Positions 9,099 through 18,285 are shown, counted from the stretch's first letter. The stretch is DNA of 64,000 nt from an uncultured Alcaligenaceae bacterium (GCA_937908115.1 CALEQZ010000074.1:28374-92373); one strand, 5' to 3'. The notes: a model not told the origin generated them from the letters alone. Program-made: numbers and translations.

Positions 9099-9827
9099 AT
9101 GGCCGCGCTGCGCTCGCTGCTATACATGCTGTTCCTGGTCGTCACGGTGATCCCGTACGCCCTGGCCTGCATGCTGTGGGCGCCGCTGCCGCTGAAATGG
9201 CGCTACCGGCTGACGATGGGATGGCCGCGCCTGGCCATCTGGGGCGCGCGCGTCATTTGCGGAATACGGTGGCAAGTGCGCGGCGAGCATAACCTGCCAG
9301 ACGCGCCGGCCATCGTGCTGGCCAAGCACCAGTCGGCATGGGAAACGCTTTTCCTGCCAGCCTACCTGCCGCGCCAAGCCTGCTTCGTCTACAAGCGCGA
9401 GCTGAACTTCATCCCCTTCTTCGGCTGGGGGTTGGCGCTGCTGCGCATGATCTCCATCGACCGCTCGCGCGGGCGCGACGCCTTCGCCCAGGTGGTCGCG
9501 CAAGGGCGCAAGCGCCTGGCCGAAGGCGCCTGGCCAGTGCTGTTTCCAGAAGGCACGCGCGTGGCGCCAGGCCAGGTCGGCCGCTACAAACTGGGCGGTG
9601 CCATCCTGGCGGCACGCACCGGCGCCCTGGTCATCCCCATCGCCCACAACGCCGGGGAATGCTGGCCGCGCAACGCCTTCGTAAAATCACCTGGGCTGAT
9701 CACCGTCTCCATCGGCCCTGCCATCGATCCGCAAGGCCTGTCGCCGGAAGCGCTGAACCAAAAGGTCCAGGACTGGATCGAAGGCGAAATGCGACGCCTG
9801 AATCCCGAACGGTATGGCCAGCCCTGA
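9099..9827 (+). CDS. plsC: 1-acyl-sn-glycerol-3-phosphate acyltransferase (PlsC-like)
   Basis: A 242-residue membrane acyltransferase that makes phosphatidic acid from lysophosphatidic acid. The N-terminus is a strong membrane segment ('LLYMLFLVVTVIPYALACML'). Motif I reads 'AKHQSAWETLFLP', that is HX4E rather than the textbook HX4D. Motif III 'LFPEGTRVAPG' and a motif IV-like 'GALVIPIAHNAG' are present. The start lies 2 bases after the gmhB stop. It overlaps the metallopeptidase gene by 14 bases. A lysophospholipid or lipid A-type acceptor cannot be excluded. Confidence 0.9.
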   Translation: MAALRSLLYMLFLVVTVIPYALACMLWAPLPLKWRYRLTMGWPRLAIWGARVICGIRWQVRGEHNLPDAPAIVLAKHQSAWETLFLPAYLPRQACFVYKRELNFIPFFGWGLALLRMISIDRSRGRDAFAQVVAQGRKRLAEGAWPVLFPEGTRVAPGQVGRYKLGGAILAARTGALVIPIAHNAGECWPRNAFVKSPGLITVSIGPAIDPQGLSPEALNQKVQDWIEGEMRRLNPERYGQP

Positions 9828-10737
9828 ACAGCTGGAGCTTCGTTTCGAACCGGACTGGCCGGCTGCGCAACGCGAGCCGGTACGCCAGCCTCCCGCCCCG
9901 CCCCGTGATCCGCAGGGCGCCGGCCCAGGGCCCGTCTCCCCGCCCCCCGCGGCGGCAACGGTGGCCACCCCCCGTCCTGATCCCTTGCCGCCTGGCGCGC
10001 GCTGGCGCGTGGTCTCGACCGACCAACAGGATATCGGCTTCGTGCTGCTGCGATCGCGCCGGCGCACCATCGGATTCGTCATCACCGACGATGGGTTACG
10101 CGTGACTGCGCCGAACTGGGTCACGCTGGCACAGGTCGACGATGCCGTACGCGAGAAATCGCGCTGGATTTTGGCCAAGCTGCGCGAATGGCAGGCGCGC
10201 AAGGAACAATTGGCCATGGCTGACACGCGCTGGCAGGCGGGCGGCCAGCTGCCCTACCTGGGCAAGCGCATCGTCCTGGGCCTGGCGGCCGACTGCCGCC
10301 AGCCCTTTTTGTCGGGCGACGCCAACGCCCCGCGCGACGGCGACACCCTGTGGCTGCCGCTGCCGGCCGATGCGTCTTCGGCGCGCGTGCGCGACGCCGC
10401 GCAATCGTGGCTGCAGCAGCGCGCCGACGCCTGGTTCGGCGCACGGCTTGCCTATTTCCTGCAGCGCACCGGCCTGAAAATCCGTCGTTGGCGGCTGTCC
10501 AGCGCGGCCACGCGCTGGGGGTCGTGCACCAGCGACGGCAGCATCATGCTCAACTGGCGCCTGATCCATTTTGCGCCGGACATCATCGACTACGTCATCG
10601 CGCACGAGCTGGCGCACCTGCGCGAAATGAACCACAGCCAGAACTTTTGGACCGAGGTCGGGAATATCCTGCCCGGCTTCGAAAGCGCCAAGGACGTGCT
10701 GCGCCGCTACGACCCAGCGTCGCTGCCGCTGCTCTAG
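9814..10737 (+). CDS. YgjP-like (SprT/M48-type) zinc metallopeptidase domain protein
   Basis: A 307-residue protein of the YgjP/DUF45 family. The first 60 or so residues are Pro-rich and low complexity. The conserved domain follows with 'RRTIGFVITDDGLRV', 'RWGSCTSDGSIMLNWRL' and the zinc site 'YVIAHELAHLREMNHSQNFW' (HExxH plus a downstream His). Family members are described as metal-dependent hydrolases, and E. coli YgjP has been reported as a UTP pyrophosphatase, so a protease role should not be assumed. The ATG at 9814 lies inside plsC; the first genes of the operon overlap in the same way. Confidence 0.9.
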   Translation: MASPEQLELRFEPDWPAAQREPVRQPPAPPRDPQGAGPGPVSPPPAAATVATPRPDPLPPGARWRVVSTDQQDIGFVLLRSRRRTIGFVITDDGLRVTAPNWVTLAQVDDAVREKSRWILAKLREWQARKEQLAMADTRWQAGGQLPYLGKRIVLGLAADCRQPFLSGDANAPRDGDTLWLPLPADASSARVRDAAQSWLQQRADAWFGARLAYFLQRTGLKIRRWRLSSAATRWGSCTSDGSIMLNWRLIHFAPDIIDYVIAHELAHLREMNHSQNFWTEVGNILPGFESAKDVLRRYDPASLPLL

Positions 10738-10844
10738 CAAGGAAAAACCGAACGCCCCGCCCGGGCCGCCATTGCGCAAGCGCCGGCCCGTGCCGACGAA
10801 CTTTGCTACGATCCCTTCCATAGATTCACGTCAAGGAGTACCCC

Positions 10845-11240
10845 ATGCGCCTGCTGCACACCATGCTTCGCGTCGGCAACCTCGAGCGCTCGCTCGATTT
10901 CTACACCAACGTGCTCGGCATGCGCCTGTTGCGCAAGAAGGATTACCCCGAAGGCAAGTTCACCCTGGCCTTCGTGGGATACCAGGACGAATCTGAAGGC
11001 GCGGTCATCGAGCTGACCCACAACTGGGACACGGACCACTATGACCTGGGCACCGGCTATGGCCACATCGCGATCGAAGTCGAGGACGCCTACGAAGCCT
11101 GTGCCAAGGTCAAGGAACGCGGCGGCAAGGTCGTGCGCGAAGCCGGGCCGATGAAGCACGGCCAGACGGTCATCGCCTTCATCGAGGATCCGGACGGCTA
11201 CAAGATCGAGTTCATCGAGCGCAAGACCCGCGTCGATTGA
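10845..11240 (+). CDS. gloA: Lactoylglutathione lyase (glyoxalase I)
   Basis: A 131-residue glyoxalase I that converts the methylglyoxal-glutathione hemithioacetal to S-lactoylglutathione in the cytoplasm. The metal ligands His/Glu/His/Glu are seen in 'LLHTMLRVGN', 'GAVIELTHNW', 'YGHIAIEVED' and 'DGYKIEFIER'. The short bacterial Ni-type length fits. AAGGAG stands 7 bases before the ATG. It is separated by about 107 bases from the metallopeptidase gene and closed by a strong terminator, so it may be its own unit. Confidence 0.97.
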   Translation: MRLLHTMLRVGNLERSLDFYTNVLGMRLLRKKDYPEGKFTLAFVGYQDESEGAVIELTHNWDTDHYDLGTGYGHIAIEVEDAYEACAKVKERGGKVVREAGPMKHGQTVIAFIEDPDGYKIEFIERKTRVD

Positions 11241-11242
11241 TG

Positions 11243-11281
11243 AATAAGAAACGCCGGCCACAATGGCCGGCGTTTCTTATT
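11243..11281. terminator. Bidirectional intrinsic terminator
   Basis: A perfect 18-bp stem (AATAAGAAACGCCGGCCA and its complement) around a CAA loop. The A/T-rich outer arms give a terminal U-tract in either direction. It sits between gloA (plus) and a Bug gene (minus), both ending here. Confidence 0.9.
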
Positions 11282-11303
11282 TCTGGACGGCTAGCGCGGC
11301 CCG

Positions 11304-12272
11304 CTATTGCGGCTTGTAATCGATCTGCTTGGCGACTTGCGCCCATTTGGCGATTTCGTCGCGCGTGAACTTGTCGAAATCTTCGGGGCTGCCACCTTCC
11401 GGAATCAGGTTAGATGCCGCGAAGGTCTGGCGCAGCTCATCGGCCTGCAGTCCCGCATTGATGGCGGCGTTAAGTTTGTCCACGATGGCCTTGGGCGTGC
11501 CGGCCGGAGCATAAATGCCGACCCAGGAGCCCGTTTGGTAGCCAGGCACACCGGATTCCGACACGGTTGGCACACCGGGAAAATCAGACACTTGCGTGGC
11601 GCCGGTCACGGCCAGCGCGCGCAGCTTGCCCGCCTTGACCATGGGTGCGGCCGACGGCACGTTGTCGAACATGACTTGTACGCTGCCCCCAACCAAGTCG
11701 GTCAACGCCGGCGCGCTGCCCTTGTACGGTACATGCTGCATGCTCGTTCCCGTCATCAGCTTGAAATGTTCGACGCTCAAGTGGACCGAGCCGCCAGTCC
11801 CAGTCGATGCGTACGACACCTTATCGGGATTGGCCTTCAGGTAGGCGACCAGCTCCCCTATGGTCTTGACCGGCAGGTCTGGGTTAACTACCACGACCAG
11901 CGGTGCCGAGGCGACAAGCGCCACGGCGTCGAAATCCTTGATTGCATCGTAGTTCAGGTTGGCTAGCGTCGTCGGGTTGGTGCCGTGCGTCGCGCTGGTG
12001 CCCATGAAAATGGTGTAACCATCCGGCTTGGTCCGCGCTGCGGCGGTTGCACCTATCGTGCCCCCAGCACCGGCGCGGTTTTCGACAATTACCGATTGGC
12101 CCAGGCGCGCGCTCATGGCCTTAGCCGTCGCCCGCGCGGCGATATCCGTAATCCCGCCCGGGGGATACGGCACGATCATGGTGATCGGACGCGACGGATA
12201 ATTCTCCCCGGCCTGGGCCGCGCCGAGAGCGGCAACAGCGGCAATAACGCATAACAGCTTCTTGGCGAACAT
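11304..12272 (-). CDS. Bug/TctC-family tripartite tricarboxylate receptor
   Basis: A 322-residue periplasmic solute-binding protein. The signal peptide is 'MFAKKLLCVIAAVAALGAAQA', followed by the Bug hallmark 'YPSRPITMIVPYPPGGITD', 'VENRAGAGGTIGA', 'SYASTGTGGSVHLSVEHF' and 'HVPYKGSAPALTDLVGG'. GGAGA stands upstream of the ATG. No TctA/TctB membrane genes are nearby, as is usual for the expanded Bug family in Bordetella relatives. It is last in the minus-strand operon after a TPP enzyme and an SDR, so its ligand is probably the substrate of those enzymes. Confidence 0.95.
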   Translation of the reverse strand: MFAKKLLCVIAAVAALGAAQAGENYPSRPITMIVPYPPGGITDIAARATAKAMSARLGQSVIVENRAGAGGTIGATAAARTKPDGYTIFMGTSATHGTNPTTLANLNYDAIKDFDAVALVASAPLVVVVNPDLPVKTIGELVAYLKANPDKVSYASTGTGGSVHLSVEHFKLMTGTSMQHVPYKGSAPALTDLVGGSVQVMFDNVPSAAPMVKAGKLRALAVTGATQVSDFPGVPTVSESGVPGYQTGSWVGIYAPAGTPKAIVDKLNAAINAGLQADELRQTFAASNLIPEGGSPEDFDKFTRDEIAKWAQVAKQIDYKPQ

Positions 12273-12325
12273 GAACGGAGTCTCCTGTCTATTGTGATGA
12301 GATGGTGGTTCGCAACCCAGTGCCT

Positions 12326-13117
12326 TCACAGGCCGCGCCCTCCCGTGACCGCAAGGGTTTGGCCGGTAATGAATCCCGCCCGGTCCGAAAGTAGGAATAC
12401 GACCGTCTCGGCCACGTCCGACGGCTGCCCCAACCTGCCCAACGGGGTCACGGCAAGCGTCGCTTCGTTGATGCCCGGCGCAGCCATGGCGCTCATGGGC
12501 GTCTCGATGCGGCCCGGCGCCACGGCATTGACGCGAATGCCGAAGCCGGCGACCTCGCCCGCTAGCTGCCGCGTCAGGCCCGTTATAGCCGCCTTGGAAA
12601 CCGCGTAAGACACGCCCGCGATCGTGGAATAGCGCAATCCTGCCAGTGAACTGATATTGACAATGGCCCCGTAGCGCGCAGCCATCATGCCGGGCAGCAC
12701 GGCCTTGCTCACGTAAAAGGAGCCACTCAAGTTGACTGCCAGCACGCACTGCCATTCCAAGGGGTCGACTTCCCATGCCGGAACCCTCTGCCCGTTCACC
12801 TTGGGCGAAATGCCAGCATTGTTGACTAAATAGTCGATCTTGCCCGTTTCCAGGCCGCTAATGCGCGCCTGGAGATCGGCGATGCACGCTGGGTCGCCAA
12901 CGTCGGTTTGCCAACCTTGCGCATGCCAGCCCTGCTCGCTCAACGTGCGCGCACTGTCCGAGACCGCCTGCTCATCTTGGTCCACCAAGATGACCAAAGC
13001 GCCGCGACGCGCCAGGGCTTGCGCCACGGCAAACCCGATGCCGCGTGCCCCGCCGGTGACCATGGCGGCCTTGCCGGTGAAGTCCTCCTGCTGTGTCACG
13101 AGCTCACCTGGTTGCAT
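12326..13117 (-). CDS. SDR family oxidoreductase
   Basis: A 263-residue classical short-chain dehydrogenase. The nucleotide motif is 'MVTGGARGIGFAVAQA', then 'YLVNNAGISP', the catalytic Ser in 'IVNISSLAGLRYS', Tyr-x3-Lys in 'GVSYAVSKAAI', and a C-terminal 'FITGQTLAVTGGRGL'. The ATG at 13117 overlaps the TPP-enzyme gene by 22 bases. A GTG at 13099 forms a GTGA overlap with that gene's stop and is an equally good start. Its place between a TPP lyase/decarboxylase and a Bug protein suggests reduction or oxidation of the aldehyde or ketol product. Confidence 0.92.
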   Translation of the reverse strand: MQPGELVTQQEDFTGKAAMVTGGARGIGFAVAQALARRGALVILVDQDEQAVSDSARTLSEQGWHAQGWQTDVGDPACIADLQARISGLETGKIDYLVNNAGISPKVNGQRVPAWEVDPLEWQCVLAVNLSGSFYVSKAVLPGMMAARYGAIVNISSLAGLRYSTIAGVSYAVSKAAITGLTRQLAGEVAGFGIRVNAVAPGRIETPMSAMAAPGINEATLAVTPLGRLGQPSDVAETVVFLLSDRAGFITGQTLAVTGGRGL

Positions 13118-14901
13118 AATGTTCCGTAGCGCGGCAAGTTCAGTTGTTCAAAAGCCGTGATGGGCGGAAAGGCTTGCGGCGCGACCGGCACGTCCAGGAC
13201 GTACGGAACGCCGGTGGCCAGGGCTTGGCCAAGCGCCTCGGGAACGTCCTGCGGCCGCTCCACCCTCTGCCCGCCGCAACCGCAGGCGCGGGCAATGGCC
13301 ACATGGTCGATCGGGCCGAAGTTGCATATATCGGTATGGCGTCCGAATCGGCTTTCCTCGGCGTCTCGCTGGAATCCCAGCACCCCGTTATTCAAGACAA
13401 TGACTGTGACGGCAATGCCATGACGGCGCGCCGTCTCCAATTCCGACCAACAGTGCGCGAATCCGCCGTCTCCGACCACCGCGATAACCGGGCGCCCGGG
13501 TTCGGCCAATCTGGCGCCTATCGCCATGGGAAACCCCCAGCCCAGGCCAGCGATGCCACGCGGTGTCAGGTAACGCTGTCCCGGGGCATGCGACTGCAGG
13601 AATTGCAGCATCCACAGCGACGAGTAACTCGCATCGCTGACCCATAACGCGTCCGCTGCGCAGGCTCGCAGCGCCCTGAACAGGCGCTCCGGCCGCATGG
13701 GCAGATGGTCGGCATCTTCATAAGGCTGGATTTCCTGCCAGGCTTGCGCCCGGGCTTGCTCGACACGACGAGCAAAGTCTGCCCGGTTGCGGTGTCCCTT
13801 AGCTCCAAAAACGGGCTGACCTTCCTCCAGCATGGCGTGCAACGTGGCGGCTGCATCGCCCAGCAAGCGTAAGCCACGATAATTCCGGCCGAGCTCTTCC
13901 GGATCGACGTCGATCTGGATGAAATCGGCGTCTGGATTGAACAGCGACCAAGATGCCGTGCCGTTTTCGTTGGTGCGCGTCCCGACAAGCAGCACCGCAT
14001 CGGCCTGCGCGACGTAGTCGCGATGGTATCGGGCGGGGCTGCGCGTGCCCATGCAATTGCCGATCACGCCAAGCGAAAGCGGATGGCGCTCATCGATGGC
14101 CCCCTTGCCCATGTTGGTGGTCGCTACGGGGATGCCCCAGGCATCCTGCACGTGCGACAGCACCTGTGCGGCGCCGGAGATGTGCACGCCGCCGCCGGCA
14201 ACGATCAAGGGACGCTCGGCCCGGGCCAGGATCTGCACCGCACGTTGGATCTGGTCACGTGCCGGCAAGAATCGGTCCACCGGATAAGCGCCGAAACCTT
14301 CCGGAATCGCACCCCCTGCCACCTGCCCGCCCACCGCAATGGGTGGGACCTGTTCGAGCAGGACGTCGAAAGGGACGATGAGCACGGCCGGCCCCGGTCG
14401 CCCGGTGGTAGCCGCCATGACCGCGCGCAAGGTGTACTCGCCCACCCGTTGCGGTTCGGTCACCCGCCGTATCCACTTCGCGCTACCCTGGAACAGCTGG
14501 ACGTGGTCCAGCTCCTGGAAGGCGTTCTTGTCCGTGCTGGCTCGCGGGACGTCCTGCACGATGGCCAGCAACGGGATCGAAGCCTTGAGCGCCTCGCACA
14601 GGCCGGCTATCAGCAACCCTGCCGCCGGACCGTTCTGGGCTGCGACCACTCCCAGGCGGCCACTAGCGCGCGCATACCCGTCTGCCATCGCCACGCCGGC
14701 GTTTTCGGTGCGATAGCCGATCTGCCGGATGCCGAGTTTTTCCGCCGCTAGGAACAGCGCCGTCGGGCAACTCTGCCCGAAGATGAAGGAAACCCCCGCC
14801 GATCTCAATACGGTCGCCATGGCGTCGGCCGCCACGAAACCGCTTAGGTCGCGGCGTGCCCACGTGCCTTGGCCCGCAATGCCGCTGTCTGCTGCTTGCA
14901 T
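13096..14901 (-). CDS. Thiamine pyrophosphate-dependent enzyme (acetolactate-synthase-like)
   Basis: A 601-residue three-domain TPP enzyme of the POX/acetolactate-synthase superfamily. The N-terminal PYR domain has the activating Glu in 'GYRTENAGVAMADGYAR'. The middle domain is near residues 210-350 ('PLIVAGGGVHISGA'). The C-terminal PP domain has the TPP/Mg motif 'VVGDGGFAHCWSELETA' followed by 'VIVLNNGVLGFQ'. AGGAG stands upstream of the ATG at 14901. Being paired with an SDR and a Bug binding protein, it is more likely a catabolic 2-oxoacid decarboxylase or 2-hydroxyacyl lyase than the biosynthetic IlvB. The reaction is not determined by sequence. It is divergent from a LysR gene. Confidence 0.92.
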   Translation of the reverse strand: MQAADSGIAGQGTWARRDLSGFVAADAMATVLRSAGVSFIFGQSCPTALFLAAEKLGIRQIGYRTENAGVAMADGYARASGRLGVVAAQNGPAAGLLIAGLCEALKASIPLLAIVQDVPRASTDKNAFQELDHVQLFQGSAKWIRRVTEPQRVGEYTLRAVMAATTGRPGPAVLIVPFDVLLEQVPPIAVGGQVAGGAIPEGFGAYPVDRFLPARDQIQRAVQILARAERPLIVAGGGVHISGAAQVLSHVQDAWGIPVATTNMGKGAIDERHPLSLGVIGNCMGTRSPARYHRDYVAQADAVLLVGTRTNENGTASWSLFNPDADFIQIDVDPEELGRNYRGLRLLGDAAATLHAMLEEGQPVFGAKGHRNRADFARRVEQARAQAWQEIQPYEDADHLPMRPERLFRALRACAADALWVSDASYSSLWMLQFLQSHAPGQRYLTPRGIAGLGWGFPMAIGARLAEPGRPVIAVVGDGGFAHCWSELETARRHGIAVTVIVLNNGVLGFQRDAEESRFGRHTDICNFGPIDHVAIARACGCGGQRVERPQDVPEALGQALATGVPYVLDVPVAPQAFPPITAFEQLNLPRYGTLCNQVSS

Positions 14902-14950
14902 TGTTCAAACTCCTAGACCGCGGCCATTCTAGGCATCCGAACGTAATATT

Positions 14951-14972
14951 AGAATTTTATTTTTAAAATTCT
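14951..14972. promoter_or_regulatory. AT-rich LysR-type operator
   Basis: AGAATTTTA-TTTT-TAAAATTCT is a perfect 9-bp inverted repeat in an AT-rich island between the divergent TPP-enzyme and LysR genes. It contains a T-N11-A dyad as bound by LysR proteins. Probably it is the site through which the LysR product controls both directions. Confidence 0.65.
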
Positions 14973-14988
14973 GTAATTAAATTAACTA

Positions 14989-15873
14989 ATGAACATTACG
15001 CTGCGCCAATTGCAAGCGTTCATCGCCGTGGCGCGTTCCGGCAGCTTTTCGCGCACGGCCCAGACCTTGCACGTCACCCAGCCAGCACTGACCCTGATGA
15101 TCCAGAAGCTCGAGCGGCAGCTGGGCGTGCAACTGCTCGAGCGCAATACGCATGGCGTTCGCCTATCGCCGTCTGGTCGCGAGTTCTTACCAGCGATTCA
15201 ACGGCTAGTGGGCGAACTCGAAACGACCGTCGATAATCTGCGCGATGCCACGCTGCCCAGCGGGGGCGCAATCAGCATTGGCTGCATCCCGTCGGCCGGC
15301 GCGCTGATGCTGCCCGACTTGATCCGGCGATTCGCGGCTGAATACCCAAGGGTGCGCATCACTGTCAAGGACGCCATGACCGAAACGCGCGGCATGATAG
15401 GCATGCTGCGCAGAGGGGAGATCGACCTGGCCATGGGTCCGCCCTCGGACGAAGATAGCGACATCGGCTTCGAGCCCTATACCGAAGACCGCATGATGGC
15501 TGCCGTGGCGACCGGGCACCGATATGGCCGGCGCAAGGTCTTGAGCTGGCGCGACATCGCAACCGAGCCCATCGTCGCAATGAGCTATCACAGCCACGTC
15601 CGCCGGCTGATGGACAGTGCGTTCTCTGCGAACGGCCTGTCGGTGCGGCCCCACGCGGAAGTCAGCTTGGTCGCGACGGCCATGGGCATGGCGCGTGCCG
15701 GATTGGCCGTGGCCATCCTGCCCGAGGCCGCCGTGCGCATGTGCAACCTGGATGGCATTGCCGTCATTGCACTGCAGCGTCCCGTCGTTACCCGGCCGAT
15801 CGGGTTTCTCTATCGCTCGCGCTCGCTGCTATCGCCCGCCGCGCAAGCGTTCCTGCGCATCGCGCGAACGTGA
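14989..15873 (+). CDS. LysR family transcriptional regulator
   Basis: A 294-residue LysR-type regulator. The HTH domain is at residues 1-60 ('MNITLRQLQAFIAVARSGSF', 'LHVTQPALTLMIQKLERQLG', 'LLERNTHGVRLSPSGREF'), with an effector domain from about residue 90. It is divergent from the TPP-enzyme/SDR/Bug operon across an 87-base AT-rich spacer holding a perfect palindrome, so it is the likely regulator of that operon. Confidence 0.94.
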   Translation: MNITLRQLQAFIAVARSGSFSRTAQTLHVTQPALTLMIQKLERQLGVQLLERNTHGVRLSPSGREFLPAIQRLVGELETTVDNLRDATLPSGGAISIGCIPSAGALMLPDLIRRFAAEYPRVRITVKDAMTETRGMIGMLRRGEIDLAMGPPSDEDSDIGFEPYTEDRMMAAVATGHRYGRRKVLSWRDIATEPIVAMSYHSHVRRLMDSAFSANGLSVRPHAEVSLVATAMGMARAGLAVAILPEAAVRMCNLDGIAVIALQRPVVTRPIGFLYRSRSLLSPAAQAFLRIART

Positions 15874-15914
15874 ACCATCGGCCAAGGGCAAAGGCGCAAC
15901 GCCTGCCTGCACCC

Positions 15915-18128
15915 TTATCGGCACGGATGCACCAGGTCCTCAGGATCGAAATCATCCACGGCGATGACCGCGGCGACCGCTTCTTCAGCCTGCCGCAGGC
16001 GCTCGGATTCTTCGTCCGTCAATAGCCCCGCCTCGGCAGCGGCGCGCCAATCGCGCAGGCCCTGGGTGCGCAGCCGGTCGTAAAGTGGCTGCACCTCGCA
16101 CACCAGCGCGAAGGCGCGATCGAGCTGTGCCACGCTGGGTGAGCCGCAAGTGCGCCAAAGGGTGCCCACCAGGCGGTCGCGCGCGGCGCCAGGTTCGGTC
16201 AGGATGCGCGCACACGCCTGCGTCAACGCGTCCGACGGCCCGGCGGCGCGCGGGCCCAGCGGCTGCACGAGGAACTTGAGCAGCCACGCCACCGGCCGGT
16301 TCGGCAGGTTGGCGAGGACTTCGGCCAACCGCGCCTCTATCGTGGCGCAGCCTTGCTCGACGCACCAGCGTACCAGCGGAAGATCCGCTTCCTGGCGGCC
16401 CTCGTCCTGCCAGCGCTTGAGCACCGCCGACAGCAAGTACAGTTCGGCCAGGATGTCGCCGAGCCTGGCCGAGAGCATCTCCTTGCGCTTGAGCTCGCCG
16501 CCCAACAGCCCCAACGCCGCTTCGGCCACCAGCGCAAAGGCGCTGGCGTAACGCCCCAGCTGGCGGTAATGCGCCCTCGCACGTCCGGCAGACGGTGCCG
16601 GTGCAGCCAGCCCTGCCGTCCAGCTGCGCAGCCATGCGCGCAGGGCATTCTTGGCGCTGTGGCCGGCATGCTTCCAGAATATGGCGTCGAACGCGTCCAG
16701 GCCGCGCGCGGCATCGTCGTCGGCCAGTGCCTCGATTTCCTTCATCAGGTAGGGGTGCGCGCGGATGGCCCCTTGCCCGAAAATGATCAGGCAGCGCGTC
16801 AGGATGTTGGCGCCTTCCACCGTGATGCCGACCGGCAGCGCGCGGTACAGGCCGGATAGATAGTTGTGCGGCCCGTCTATCACCGCCTTGCCGGCATGGA
16901 TGTCCATCGCATCGTTGACCGCCTCGCGCATGCGTTCGGTCGCGTGGTATTTCATGATGGCCGAAACGACCGCGGGCTTCTTGCCTTGGTCCAGCCCCGC
17001 GCATGTCATGCGCCTGGCCGCCTCGACCAGATAGGCGTTGGCGGCCAGCCGGCCGAGCTTGTCCTGGATCCCCTCGAAGCGGGAAATGGGCAAGCCGAAC
17101 TGCTTGCGTACGCGGGCATAGGCGCCTGCGCTGTGCGCAGCGAACGCCACGGCAGCGGCCGACAGCGACGGCAGCGAGATCCCGCGCCCGGCGGCCAGCG
17201 CGCTCATGAGCATCTTCCAGCCTTGGCCGGCGCGCGCCGGGCCGCCAATCAACGCATCCAGCGGAACGAACACGTCGCGGCCCACGGTGGGGCCGTTCTG
17301 GAAGACCTGCATCGACGGCACATGGCGCTTGCCGATCTCCACGCCCGGCAGGTGCGTCGGCACCAGGGCCACGGATATGCCGATGTCGGCCGGGCCGCCC
17401 AGCAGGCCTTCGGGGTCGCTGAGCTTGAACGCCAGGCCAAGCACGGTGGCCACCGGCGCCAGCGTGATGTAGCGCTTGCGCCAGTTAAGCCGTATGCCGA
17501 GCACCTCCCTGCCGTCGATCTCGCCGCGGCAGACCACGCCGGTGTCGGTCATCGATGCCGCATCCGAGCCCGCCTCGGCGCTGGTCAGGCCGAAACAGGG
17601 AATCTCGGTGCCATCGGCCAGCCGTGGCAGCCAATAGGCGCGCTGCGCGTCGGTACCGAACTGCATCAGCAGCTCGCCTGGCCCCAACGAGTTGGGCACC
17701 ATGACGGTCACGGCCGCGGTCACCGACCGCAACGAGATGCGCCGCACGACCTCGGAGTGCGCATAGGCCGAAAACCCCAGGCCGCCGTATTCGCGCGGGA
17801 TGATCATGCCGAAAAAACGCTGTGCCTTGAGAAATTGCCACACTTCGGTAGGCAGGTCGCGCCACTGGCTGTTGATCTTCCAGTCATCGAGCATGGCGCA
17901 CAGCTCGGCCACCGGTCCATCCAGGAAGGCCTGCTCGGCATCGCTGAGCCGCGCTGGGGGCATGGCCAGCAGCTTGTTCCAGTCTGGATCCCCGGCGAAC
18001 AGGTCGGCCTCCCACCAGACGTCGCCGGCGTCGATGGCCTCGCGCTCGGTGTCAGACAGGCCTGGCAATGCCTTGCGGGCCCAACGATAGACTGGGCGGG
18101 TCAGGCGTTCACGGCGCAAGTCGTTCAT
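15915..18128 (-). CDS. fadE: Acyl-CoA dehydrogenase (FadE type)
   Basis: A large acyl-CoA dehydrogenase (737 residues from the chosen start), the FadE form that does the first oxidation step of fatty-acid beta-oxidation. It shows 'FFGMIIPREYGGLGFSAYAHSEV', split over the N-terminal and middle domains, 'CFGLTSAEAGSDAASM', 'RVRKQFGLPISRFEGIQDKLG' and 'EGANILTRCLIIFGQGAIR'. A FadE-specific C-terminal extension runs from about residue 500. An AGGAGA lies just upstream of both a TTG (18134) and the ATG (18128), making either the start; an ATG at 18164 lacks such a site. It is convergent with the preceding LysR gene. Confidence 0.93.
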   Translation of the reverse strand: MNDLRRERLTRPVYRWARKALPGLSDTEREAIDAGDVWWEADLFAGDPDWNKLLAMPPARLSDAEQAFLDGPVAELCAMLDDWKINSQWRDLPTEVWQFLKAQRFFGMIIPREYGGLGFSAYAHSEVVRRISLRSVTAAVTVMVPNSLGPGELLMQFGTDAQRAYWLPRLADGTEIPCFGLTSAEAGSDAASMTDTGVVCRGEIDGREVLGIRLNWRKRYITLAPVATVLGLAFKLSDPEGLLGGPADIGISVALVPTHLPGVEIGKRHVPSMQVFQNGPTVGRDVFVPLDALIGGPARAGQGWKMLMSALAAGRGISLPSLSAAAVAFAAHSAGAYARVRKQFGLPISRFEGIQDKLGRLAANAYLVEAARRMTCAGLDQGKKPAVVSAIMKYHATERMREAVNDAMDIHAGKAVIDGPHNYLSGLYRALPVGITVEGANILTRCLIIFGQGAIRAHPYLMKEIEALADDDAARGLDAFDAIFWKHAGHSAKNALRAWLRSWTAGLAAPAPSAGRARAHYRQLGRYASAFALVAEAALGLLGGELKRKEMLSARLGDILAELYLLSAVLKRWQDEGRQEADLPLVRWCVEQGCATIEARLAEVLANLPNRPVAWLLKFLVQPLGPRAAGPSDALTQACARILTEPGAARDRLVGTLWRTCGSPSVAQLDRAFALVCEVQPLYDRLRTQGLRDWRAAAEAGLLTDEESERLRQAEEAVAAVIAVDDFDPEDLVHPCR

Positions 18129-18285
18129 ATCCAAGGCGTTCTCCTGCAGCAATGATGCAATCATGCCACGCGGCGCGCGATTGCGGCGCGCGCGAGGCCT
18201 GTGCCGGACGCGGCCAGCGCCGGACGGCTGGCAAGGACGGGCAGCTTCGCGTACAGTGCAGCGGCGACTCGCTTACCCGACGCCC

